The notes under the pieces were generated by a model. The model was not told the origin of the DNA and ran no database searches. It saw only the letters and a list, made by a program, of their open reading frames with translations. DNA of 36,517 nt from Peptococcaceae bacterium (GTDB lineage Bacteria; Bacillota; UBA994): assembly GCA_018334055.1 (NCBI GenBank), contig JAGXSS010000016.1, forward strand, positions 1-36,517. Reading direction: 5' to 3'. Of the stretch, positions 17,547 to 24,992 are shown piece by piece (within the stretch, counting starts at the first letter, position 1; each line of letters starts with the position of its first letter). A program made the position numbers and the translations under genes.

Positions 17547-19580
17547 GTGGAACAAATCGCCAAGTATATTGTCGAAAAGAGAAGTTGGCTACTGGCCATC
17601 TTTTTGCTTGTAGCACTGGTCAGCCTTGTCCTTATGCCCCTAGTTCAGGTCAACTACGACACCACCACCTACTTGCCAGCGGATATGCAGACCCGGCAAG
17701 CCCTCTCGACCATGAAGGCTGAATTCGGCCTGCAGGGAACGGCGCAGGTGATGGTGGAGGAATTGAGCATTTACCAAGCCCTCGGCCTAAAAAAAAGCAT
17801 CGCAGAGATTAGCGGAGTTAGCCGGGTGCTTTGGCTGGATGACTGGGTGGATGTAGCACAGCCTTTGGAATTCTTGGAGAGAGCCTTGGTCGAAAGTTAC
17901 TACCTAGATCGTCAAGCCCTCTTTCAAGTGGTTTTTCAGCAAGATGACCATAGCTTGGTCACTGCGCAGGCTCTCCGGTCAATTTCACTGCTCCATAATG
18001 GGGAGATCTCTCTTCGCGGACCTGCTGTGGACGCTTTGGCGACAAGGCAAGTTGCTTCCTCAGAAATATTGATGGTATCACTTTTTGTCATCCCTATTTT
18101 TCTGCTGATACTCATTGTTTCTACCAAGTCTTGGCTGGAGCCCCTGTTATATATCGCGACGATTGGTATCGCCATCCTCATTAACATGGGGACAAACGCG
18201 CTATTGGGGCAGATTTCCTTCCTCACGCAGGCGACTGCCGGGCTACTGCAATTTGCCGTTACCATGGATTATTCCATCTTCCTGTTGCATCGCTTTAGTG
18301 AGGAGCGCACCAAAGGGAAGGACCCGCAAACTGCGATGACATACGCTCTAAAGCATTCTTTTTCACCCATTACCGCCAGTTCGCTGACCACTGTTGCTGG
18401 ATTTGCAGCCCTGATGTTTATGCGTTATCGCATCGGCTTTGACATGGGTCTAGTCATGACCAAAGGCGTCCTCCTAAGTTGGCTAGCGGTAATGTTGTTC
18501 ATGCCTGCACTGGCCATCCTCTTTGCCCGTCTGATTGACCAAACCGAGCACCGCTCGTTTTTTCCGAATTTAAGCAAGTTCGCTGGCTTGGTCCTACGGT
18601 GGCGTTGCGTTATTCCCTTATTTCTCTTACTGCTGCCCTTGGCCTATGTCGCCCAAACATCAAATCACTTCCTCTATGGGGATGGCGCTGTACCAACAGA
18701 GATCCGCCTCGAAGAGTCTTTCGGCATTTACAATCCCCTAGTCCTCCTGGTGCGGTCAGGTGATACCGGACGCGAAGACACTCTGGTAACGAAACTTGCG
18801 GAGCTGCCCTCCGTCCACGAAGTGCAGTCTTTAGCTACGTTAGCGGACAGAGCCATACCACGCTCTATGCTACCTTCCGCCTTAGTCGACAATTTCCAAA
18901 GCGAGCATTACACCCGCATGGTAGTGCTGCTTAATGCGCGGACCGATAGTGCCGAGGCCTTCACTGCCGTCACTCTTATCCGAGAAATTGTCGGGATCTT
19001 ATACCCGGGCCAGTACTGGATGCTAGGCTCTGCACCGGCAGTATCGGACATTAAGGAGGTGGTGGAAGCAGACTTTACCGTCATTAGTTTAGTTGCCATC
19101 TTGGCGGTATGGGTTGTCATCCTCATCGCTTTTCGCTCTTTGACCCTTGCCTTCCTACTAGTGCTCGTCATTCAATCCTCCATTTGGATCAACATGGCCA
19201 TTCCCTATATTGCCGGCGCTCCCTTGGTATTTATTGGCTACATGATCGTCAGTGCAGTACAGCTTGGTGCCACCATTGACTACGCTATCCTCCTCACCGG
19301 CAGGTATTTGGAACATCGCCGGCATAGCGACAAGAAGGTTGCTGCCGCTGGAGCAATTAGTGATGCGGGAAGCTCCATCATCACCTCCGCCGCAATCATG
19401 GGCGCATCAGGGTTTGTATTAGGCGTCGTTTCTCGTGTGCCGAGCGTCGCCACGCTCGGCACACTGGTTGGCCGCGGCGCAATTCTATCCTGCCTAATGG
19501 TGCTTGTGGTTTTGCCACATCTCTTGTTGGTAGGCGATAGATTCTTAAAACATTCACCACAAAGGAGGAATAAACAATGA
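17547..19580 (+). CDS. MMPL/RND-family transporter
   Basis: A 677-residue inner-membrane protein with two homologous halves. A first TM (LLAIFLLVALVSLVLMPLV) precedes an extracytoplasmic domain with NYDTTTYLP. A five-TM bundle follows, containing TMDYSIFLLHRFSEER; then a second TM/exterior domain, and a second bundle with GATIDYAILLTGRYLEHRR. The membrane Asp in each (T-M/I-D-Y) is expected to carry the proton relay of MMPL proteins. These export lipids, siderophores or peptides, or act in wall assembly. The GTG at 17547 has a GGGGGGA ribosome site. The frame opens at a TTG on the tetR stop, a less likely start. It overlaps the next gene by four bases. Confidence 0.92.
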   Translation: MEQIAKYIVEKRSWLLAIFLLVALVSLVLMPLVQVNYDTTTYLPADMQTRQALSTMKAEFGLQGTAQVMVEELSIYQALGLKKSIAEISGVSRVLWLDDWVDVAQPLEFLERALVESYYLDRQALFQVVFQQDDHSLVTAQALRSISLLHNGEISLRGPAVDALATRQVASSEILMVSLFVIPIFLLILIVSTKSWLEPLLYIATIGIAILINMGTNALLGQISFLTQATAGLLQFAVTMDYSIFLLHRFSEERTKGKDPQTAMTYALKHSFSPITASSLTTVAGFAALMFMRYRIGFDMGLVMTKGVLLSWLAVMLFMPALAILFARLIDQTEHRSFFPNLSKFAGLVLRWRCVIPLFLLLLPLAYVAQTSNHFLYGDGAVPTEIRLEESFGIYNPLVLLVRSGDTGREDTLVTKLAELPSVHEVQSLATLADRAIPRSMLPSALVDNFQSEHYTRMVVLLNARTDSAEAFTAVTLIREIVGILYPGQYWMLGSAPAVSDIKEVVEADFTVISLVAILAVWVVILIAFRSLTLAFLLVLVIQSSIWINMAIPYIAGAPLVFIGYMIVSAVQLGATIDYAILLTGRYLEHRRHSDKKVAAAGAISDAGSSIITSAAIMGASGFVLGVVSRVPSVATLGTLVGRGAILSCLMVLVVLPHLLLVGDRFLKHSPQRRNKQ

Positions 19581-21241
19581 AGTATCTCACGCTACTGGTG
19601 CTTGCTGCTGTCCTGCTCTACGCCCAGATGCCGATGTTGGCCCAAGAAATACTCCCCCCACGCGAGCAAATTCCTGCCTCTCCAAAAGACGAGACTGTTT
19701 TCGCGAATATCAGCCATTCGGGCAGTGTGGAAACCATCTATGTGGTTAATGCTTTTCGGCAGCCAAGCGGCACAATCATCGATTTTGGCGACTACTCCGA
19801 TATAATTAACCTCAGCAATCAGCACCCACCCGAAGTTAACGGTCGACGCCTTCAGTTTAACAATCCTACGGCCTTGCCGCTTTTTCGTTACCAAGGAAGG
19901 CTCTACGCCCATGCACTCCCTTGGGACTTCGCTTTCACCTACCTGTTAGACGGACGGGAGGTACAGGCTAGGGAGCTCCTAGCGGCAACGGGCAGACTAG
20001 AAATCGCTCTTACGGTAACACCAAATCTAGCGGCGCATAGCTTTTTCCTGGACAATTATCTCATCCAGATTAGCATCCCGCTGCCCCTAGACCGAGTGAA
20101 CTATGTTGCGGCCCCAGGTGCGAACAGCATTATTGTCGGCAATACCCTGACTATTTCCTACACAGTGCTACCAGGTGAGACGGGGCACTTTACATTGCAA
20201 GCAGAGGTGCGCGATTTTGCCATGGGTAGTATCGCCATTGTCGCCACCAAGACAGAGATCTCGCTTGGCAAAATGGGTGATTCTCTAGTGGCTGGGTTTG
20301 AAGAATTAGATGGTGGGTCACAGCTTTTGGTGACCAACACCACCGCTTTCCGCAACGGCCTGGTGGCGCAGGGAAACGGCATCGAAGAACTGTTTCGCGG
20401 AGCCGCCGCACTTAACAAGGAGCTACCTCACTTCACTTTAGGCTTAGATAGTTATGGTTCAGGAATAGCCAGTCTAGCTGCCGGAAGTACCCAACTGAGT
20501 GAAGCGTCAGCGATTATTAGGGATGGGTTAGCCAGAAGCAGCTCCTCGCTTTCAACCTTGCTTGCCGCTCACCAAGCAGGCGCAGAGGCCATCTCGGCCA
20601 TGCTCAGTGACCAACAAGAACTTACTCAACTGGCCCAAGGTCTGGCGCAACACCCCGAACCCGCGGTGCGAACGCTGGCTCAAGCCATGCTCGGCCAGAT
20701 AATGGGCTTAAACCAAGTGCATAACGGCATGCAAGGAGCGAATGCCGGACTTGCCGCGTCTGTCGAAGTTGTCGCCGCTCTAGCTCGCGAGTACGGCACT
20801 GCCCACCAAGCGCTGGTCACGACTAGTAGCGGGCTTACCGAACTCGCTCAAGGCATGACCGCCCTCCAAAGTGCGGCGCGCGACATAGAGAATGGAGTAT
20901 ATCTTCTCTCATCCGGTCTTAATCAACTAAAGGACGACTCCGCAAATTTGCCCATTGCGGCAGAAGGGCTCCTTGACGGGCAAATAGCCATAAAAGAGGG
21001 GCTCAATCAGGCCCGGCAGGAAATCATGCGAACAATCGCTCGTCCGGAAGTGGAGAAAATTGTTTCCTTTGTGGCTCCGGCAGAGGCTCGAGCGCTATCG
21101 GTGCAATTTGTGATGCGCACTCCGCCCATTGAACATCGGTCCGAAAGAAATAACACCGTTAGCGACAGAACAGAAGTATCCACGCTGTGGCAGCGCATCA
21201 CCAACCTATTTAGAAAATTGGTTAATATTTTTCGCGGATAA
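19577..21241 (+). CDS. Secreted protein with helical repeats, MMPL partner
   Basis: 554 residues with a clear signal peptide (KYLTLLVLAAVLLYAQMPMLAQ, cleavage near residue 23). Residues ~40-230 are rich in beta strands with a YVVNAF...IIDFGDYSDI motif; this part resembles the extracellular portion of YhgE/Pip-like proteins. From ~230 to 490 there are long helices with L-x-x-G spacing (ELDGGSQLL, GSTQLSEASAIIRDGL, SGLTELAQGMTALQSAAR, GVYLLSSGLNQL), which look like coiled coils. The tail (LWQRITNLFRKLVNIFRG) is amphipathic with no obvious TM segment. The ATG overlaps the MMPL stop and has AAAGGAGGA, so the two are coupled. It is probably a periplasm-facing or wall-side partner of the transporter. 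Function not known. Confidence 0.85.
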   Translation: MKYLTLLVLAAVLLYAQMPMLAQEILPPREQIPASPKDETVFANISHSGSVETIYVVNAFRQPSGTIIDFGDYSDIINLSNQHPPEVNGRRLQFNNPTALPLFRYQGRLYAHALPWDFAFTYLLDGREVQARELLAATGRLEIALTVTPNLAAHSFFLDNYLIQISIPLPLDRVNYVAAPGANSIIVGNTLTISYTVLPGETGHFTLQAEVRDFAMGSIAIVATKTEISLGKMGDSLVAGFEELDGGSQLLVTNTTAFRNGLVAQGNGIEELFRGAAALNKELPHFTLGLDSYGSGIASLAAGSTQLSEASAIIRDGLARSSSSLSTLLAAHQAGAEAISAMLSDQQELTQLAQGLAQHPEPAVRTLAQAMLGQIMGLNQVHNGMQGANAGLAASVEVVAALAREYGTAHQALVTTSSGLTELAQGMTALQSAARDIENGVYLLSSGLNQLKDDSANLPIAAEGLLDGQIAIKEGLNQARQEIMRTIARPEVEKIVSFVAPAEARALSVQFVMRTPPIEHRSERNNTVSDRTEVSTLWQRITNLFRKLVNIFRG

Positions 21242-21343
21242 ACTATTACGCGCAGGTGAATATTACACCCCGAAAGTGAAACTTCTTCCCTGATGCTGCG
21301 TATTAAGTCAATGGAGGACTTGATTTCGGGGAGGTTGGGAGCA

Positions 21344-21799
21344 ATGAACAAGCTAAATGGCAAACCCGTGAAATGGGCTGTCGTCCTAGCGATAGCTATG
21401 GTTATGGCTTTCGTTTTGTTTGTCCTATGGGCCCCGCCGACAGCCATACTACCCACCGCGCACGAGCAAACTCTACAGGCGGTGGTTCCGGAAGGTATTT
21501 GGGAACGGAGCACAAGAAGTACCCGCCGTATTAGTGGTGGGTACTTGGTGGAGTTATCCTTTATTGATAGTGACGCTAGGCCAGTAATTTATTCCTATAG
21601 AGTCCGCGACGACTTGACCGTTACGGCCAAACAAGTCATCATCGGGTATGGACAGAATGTTCCGTTTAATATGATGCTAGCCTTCCTTTTCGGCATCTTT
21701 TTACTCTGCTATGCGGCACTGGCTTACCGCCGGGATCAACGCCAAAAACATCGGCAACGCTGCGCCAGACTCCTAGGGCAACGGCCAAAAGACCAATAA
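21344..21799 (+). CDS. Two-TM membrane protein of unknown function
   Basis: 151 residues. One TM near the N-terminus (WAVVLAIAMVMAFVLFVLW) and one near the C-terminus (MMLAFLFGIFLLCYAALAY) bracket about 75 residues that should lie outside, with strand-rich SGGYLVELSFIDSDARPVIYSYRV. The C-terminus is basic (RRDQRQKHRQR). ATG 21344 has a GGGGAGG ribosome site. The frame extends 17 codons further upstream without support. It follows the secreted protein by about 100 bases on the same strand and probably belongs to the TetR-MMPL module. Its 3' end overlaps the convergent small gene by 27 bases. No family recognised. Confidence 0.7.
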   Translation: MNKLNGKPVKWAVVLAIAMVMAFVLFVLWAPPTAILPTAHEQTLQAVVPEGIWERSTRSTRRISGGYLVELSFIDSDARPVIYSYRVRDDLTVTAKQVIIGYGQNVPFNMMLAFLFGIFLLCYAALAYRRDQRQKHRQRCARLLGQRPKDQ

Positions 21800-21946
21800 A
21801 CCCAGCATCACCAGCATGCCCATGCCAATACCTAGGGCCCCAAGACCCACATGCAAGTATAGCAGGGTCTTCTTTTTTTGTAGAGCGAAATATCCGACAA
21901 AGGCAATGCCGACAACAATGTGGAGTGCGGTTAGAAAGTAGAGCAT
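21773..21946 (-). CDS. Small two-TM membrane protein
   Basis: A 57-residue protein that is almost entirely hydrophobic: LYFLTALHIVVGIAFVGYFAL, a short basic KKK, then LHVGLGALGIGMGMLVMLGLLVF. This is a helical hairpin with the loop on the cytoplasmic side. ATG 21946 follows AAGGAGAG, which is formed by the last codons of the dGTPase-like gene, so translation is coupled. A longer start at 21964 would overlap that gene. The 3' end overlaps the convergent two-TM gene. No family recognised. Confidence 0.6.
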   Translation of the reverse strand: MLYFLTALHIVVGIAFVGYFALQKKKTLLYLHVGLGALGIGMGMLVMLGLLVFWPLP

Positions 21947-21950
21947 ACCA

Positions 21951-23063
21951 TTACTCTCCTTCATGCCAATTGATGTCTACCGGCCGAGGAATATTAATTT
22001 GCTTGATGCTCTCAATGGCGTAATCGTCGGTCATGCCAGCTACATAATCAGCTACTATCCTCAGCGAGGCAGTTTGTTCTCTTGTATAATAGACTTGCAT
22101 TTCTTCTAAAAAGCCTCCGAATTGTCTGTCGAGCGGTATGACCCCAGCCCGGTAGGGTGCGATGCTCCAGCCGTGGGTTGTAAACAGGCCGTATAGATAC
22201 TCGAAAACACCCTCGATAATGCGCTGACAAAAAATACGGTAGCGCTCCATGCGCGGATGACGATAGATGCGCTCTTTGTTGAAAGCGTACAATCTTCGCA
22301 CCAGCTCCATTTTTTCGTTAGAGAAGCCGATATAGTCCTTATCGCGAGATTCCTCGACGATATCTCCCACTAGGGTGCCGATTATCTGGCCATTGGATGT
22401 GCCCAAAGCGGCACGCACTACAGGGTCGACTTCGTCAATGGTGATAAATTTGGCCGTTATAGCGTCCTCGAGGTCACGCCCAAGATAGGCCACTTTGTCA
22501 GCGAAACGCACCACACAACCCTCGTATGTCCCCGGGGCATGCCCGCGATCAACCAGAGTGGACAGATCTCTCGGGGCGGCGCATGGGACAAGTCTCTGAT
22601 CGAATATCTCGCCGCAATGCGAAACTAGGCCATCGCGGACAGCGTAGGTGAGGTTTAGTCCCTGGCCGCCCCTAGCGATTACGTCTACAACCCTTAGACC
22701 GTGCAACTCGTGAATGAAGCCACCGACCGTTCTAGCTCGATTGTTGAGCACCCTCTCCCCCTCATGGCCGAACGGTGCATGTCCCAAATCATGAGCAAGG
22801 GCAATGGCCTGCGCCATATCAGCATCCAGCCCTAGAGCCCGACAAATTGTCACCGCAATAGTCGAAACATGGAGCACATGCTCGATGCGCGTGCAGATGT
22901 GGTCATTCTGCGGGGCATAGAAGGCCTGTGTCTTGTGTTTGAGCCGGCGAAATGGTGTGGAGTGGATGATGGCCGTGATGTCACGGAAATAATCTCCTCT
23001 AAGGTCCACCTCGCGGGGAAGACGCCGCGCCTTGAGCTGCTCGTCGGAAAGGAAATTTTTCAC
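21951..23063 (-). CDS. Deoxyguanosinetriphosphate triphosphohydrolase-like HD protein
   Basis: 370 residues of the dGTPase/HD superfamily, which removes triphosphate from dNTPs and helps control nucleotide pools. The N-terminal block LKARRLPREVDLRGDYFRDITAIIHSTPFRRLKHKTQAF contains conserved residues for nucleotide binding. Then come the HD metal ligands: H in RIEHVLHV, HD in LAHDLGHAPFGHEGE, and Asp in FADKVAYLGRDLED. The start is a GTG (23063) with AGGGGGT. Whether it prefers dGTP or other dNTPs cannot be read. The small membrane protein downstream is probably co-transcribed. The winged-helix-like gene upstream is 27 bases away. Confidence 0.92.
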   Translation of the reverse strand: MKNFLSDEQLKARRLPREVDLRGDYFRDITAIIHSTPFRRLKHKTQAFYAPQNDHICTRIEHVLHVSTIAVTICRALGLDADMAQAIALAHDLGHAPFGHEGERVLNNRARTVGGFIHELHGLRVVDVIARGGQGLNLTYAVRDGLVSHCGEIFDQRLVPCAAPRDLSTLVDRGHAPGTYEGCVVRFADKVAYLGRDLEDAITAKFITIDEVDPVVRAALGTSNGQIIGTLVGDIVEESRDKDYIGFSNEKMELVRRLYAFNKERIYRHPRMERYRIFCQRIIEGVFEYLYGLFTTHGWSIAPYRAGVIPLDRQFGGFLEEMQVYYTREQTASLRIVADYVAGMTDDYAIESIKQINIPRPVDINWHEGE

Positions 23064-23090
23064 TTTTACCCCCTACTCATAGCACTTCGG

Positions 23091-23897
23091 CTATTTTCCT
23101 TCTCCAAGGGCCAAGAACCCCAGCACTGAAGCTAGTTGGCACCTCGCCTGCCACTCGCGCGTCACCACGCGCGAGGCCCCCTGTTTAGCCCTCTCCTCAA
23201 TGGAAACAACACCGTAATACCGTTCTATACTTTCTTTATCGAGCTGGTGTGGTAATTTCATGCCTACCTGAAGGCGCAAACACTGGGCCTCGACCTCACA
23301 AAGTTCACTGAAAATCATCGTGCATAGTGCCCTCTCCAAAGTCTCCACAAAATGTTGCTGCGCGCCGAGTGAGGTCATGACTGTTTCGGGGCGCAATTGC
23401 AGTATCTTGCAGAAAAGCTGGAGGTATTGTTGCACTTGGTCGGCAGACAAGCCGACAAGGGCGGAGACATCAACACCATGGGCAGTGCGCAGTTGCGACA
23501 TCAATTTAGTCAACTTTTGTAAAACCAAGATTACTCTTTCTGTAAGGCGGGCCGCCGAAGTAGACTGTATCGGCAGCCTTGGGCGTAGCAGCTCAAGTTC
23601 GGCTAACCCCCGAGCCGTGACATAGACGAGGGGCAGGTCTTTGTCCTTCATGTTGACATTTCTTATCTCCAGCAACCCTTGTTGCTGCAGAGCATGAAAC
23701 GCCTGCTGCAATTCATGTTGCGGGAACTCCTTGAACACTGCAAAGAGCTCTAAAATGCCCTGTTCAGTGGCCAAAATAGTCGTGGCGGCGCTGCTGTCGC
23801 CTAAGAGAAAATTGATTACCCCGCTACGGCCACGGCGCCCAGCAAAGGCTTCGGCGCAGCGCAAGAGATACCCCCGCATTTCATCCTTGGTCACCAT
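23091..23897 (-). CDS. RQC-like winged-helix protein, function unknown
   Basis: 268 residues. The N-terminal ~100 residues (CAEAFAGRRGRSGVINFLLGDSS...LFAVFKEFPQHELQQAFHALQQQGLLEIRN...LPLVYVTARGLAELE) look like the RQC winged helix that follows the helicase in RecQ, including G-R-x-G-x-x-x-V-x-x-L-x-G. The next part (SALVGLSADQVQQYLQLF, VMTSLGAQQHFVETLERAL) is helical and could act like the helix-turn-helix or HRDC parts. No helicase domain is present and no recQ gene is in the window. ATG 23897 has AGGGGGT. It is probably a DNA-binding accessory protein. Co-directional with the dGTPase-like gene. Confidence 0.68.
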   Translation of the reverse strand: MVTKDEMRGYLLRCAEAFAGRRGRSGVINFLLGDSSAATTILATEQGILELFAVFKEFPQHELQQAFHALQQQGLLEIRNVNMKDKDLPLVYVTARGLAELELLRPRLPIQSTSAARLTERVILVLQKLTKLMSQLRTAHGVDVSALVGLSADQVQQYLQLFCKILQLRPETVMTSLGAQQHFVETLERALCTMIFSELCEVEAQCLRLQVGMKLPHQLDKESIERYYGVVSIEERAKQGASRVVTREWQARCQLASVLGFLALGEGK

Positions 23898-23940
23898 GCG
23901 AACACCCCCTTGTCCCTAGCATTGCTTCCGCCCTACAACC

Positions 23941-24669
23941 TCACATTTCCGCCTTGGATGCCTCACCCGACTTAGACGGGCGTATGAGTACGAAAGGGGT
24001 CTGCTCCCCACCTTGTCCTGCGGGGTTGTCACGCATGAGTGCCTTAAGGTCATGCGTCGTGTAGGCGATACCGCTGGAATACCCTAAAATTTCTACACCC
24101 AGGTCATTGGCGTCCACTATCATGCAGTCTATCCCCAGAGAGGTCTTAATCTCATTGCATACTGCATCGGGCTTTTCAGGCACCAACACGCCCTTGGTGA
24201 GGTACCAATCAAAAGCATCGGCACAAAACCCGTCTATGCCGGCAATGCCATGCCCGGCAAGGCGATAGAACATGCCCTTGATGCCCAGGGGACGGGTGAC
24301 TGCCGCTATGGCCGCAGCAAAGAGAATTCGTGGCAAGCCAGCGAGGTTAATGGCGATCTGCATTTTGTACGGGTTGCCGACCGACTCCCCTGCTCTGGTC
24401 ATATGCACAAAGCGTGACAATAGACGCGCCCACCAGCCTATCTTTATTTCGCACATATCTACTATGCGTCCTTGACAGAGGGAAATTACCTTCTCGCTCA
24501 TCGAAAGTACATCCCCGCTCTTGTACAAAGGAGAGACATACTGGCGTACAAGCTCAAGGTAGCTTTCCCGCGGGGTCACAAAATGCGTTTTTATAGCGTG
24601 ACGGAAGAAAGTTTCCCCGCGATTCTCAATGGCTATTTTTTTTTCTGGATTTGCGTAGAAATCATCCAC
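23941..24669 (-). CDS. CofE-like coenzyme F420-0:L-glutamate ligase family protein
   Basis: 242 residues. KSGDVLSMSEKVISLCQGRIVDM matches the CofE block GDVL-x-x-SEK-x-x-S-x-x-GR. RAGESVGNPYKMQIAI and GIAGIDGFCADAF also resemble this family, which adds glutamate residues to F420. The C-terminal strands (CMIVDANDLGVEILG) contain the D-A-N-D-x-G motif. Shorter CofE-like proteins occur in Bacillota that lack F420, where the substrate is unknown. The start is a GTG (24669) with AAGGGGAT. The DUF3343 gene is 40 bases upstream on the same strand, so both are likely one transcript. The true substrate is open. Confidence 0.78.
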   Translation of the reverse strand: MDDFYANPEKKIAIENRGETFFRHAIKTHFVTPRESYLELVRQYVSPLYKSGDVLSMSEKVISLCQGRIVDMCEIKIGWWARLLSRFVHMTRAGESVGNPYKMQIAINLAGLPRILFAAAIAAVTRPLGIKGMFYRLAGHGIAGIDGFCADAFDWYLTKGVLVPEKPDAVCNEIKTSLGIDCMIVDANDLGVEILGYSSGIAYTTHDLKALMRDNPAGQGGEQTPFVLIRPSKSGEASKAEM

Positions 24670-24709
24670 ATTCCCATCCCCTTTGACCTGTTCCTCGGTT
24701 GCAGCCTGA

Positions 24710-24946
24710 CTAAATGGTGTAGTAGCTTAATCCCCGGGTGAGACCGGCAGCCTCTAGCGTTGCTCGGATTATCCCCAACTTATCTGAAGGTACTTCGAGA
24801 GCATAATCGCAGTTAATGGCTAAGTGCCGCGGGGCGGTGACCATACGAAAAGGAAAATCGACTTGAACCCTGCGCAATATAGATTCTGATTGAAACGCTA
24901 GGTAGTGAGAATCAAAGACAATTAAACCAACCAATTCACCGGACAA
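24710..24946 (-). CDS. DUF3343 sulfur/selenium carrier-like protein
   Basis: 78 residues with the beta-alpha-beta look of the DUF3343 (Se/S carrier-like) family. An IVFDSHYLAFQSESILRR helix is followed by PFRMVTAPRHLAINCDYALEV, where the usual P-R-x-x-x-x-x-C-G block is seen with Cys46, although the Gly after it is Asp here. Relatives carry persulfide or selenide to enzymes. The start is a TTG at 24946, eight bases after GGGAGG; a nearby ATG is out of frame. The gene precedes the CofE-like ligase and is probably co-transcribed. Confidence 0.75.
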   Translation of the reverse strand: MSGELVGLIVFDSHYLAFQSESILRRVQVDFPFRMVTAPRHLAINCDYALEVPSDKLGIIRATLEAAGLTRGLSYYTI

Positions 24947-24967
24947 AAGCCATCCTCCCTTAATCGC

Positions 24968-24984
24968 AGTGGCATGTCGCCACT
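24968..24984. terminator. Small hairpin between the lipoprotein and DUF3343 genes
   Basis: AGTGGC and GCCACT form a perfect 6-bp stem with a 5-base loop, just past the lipoprotein stop codon on the minus strand. There is no T-run, so termination is likely weak, if any. Confidence 0.35.
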
Positions 24985-24992
24985 CTTGCTCA

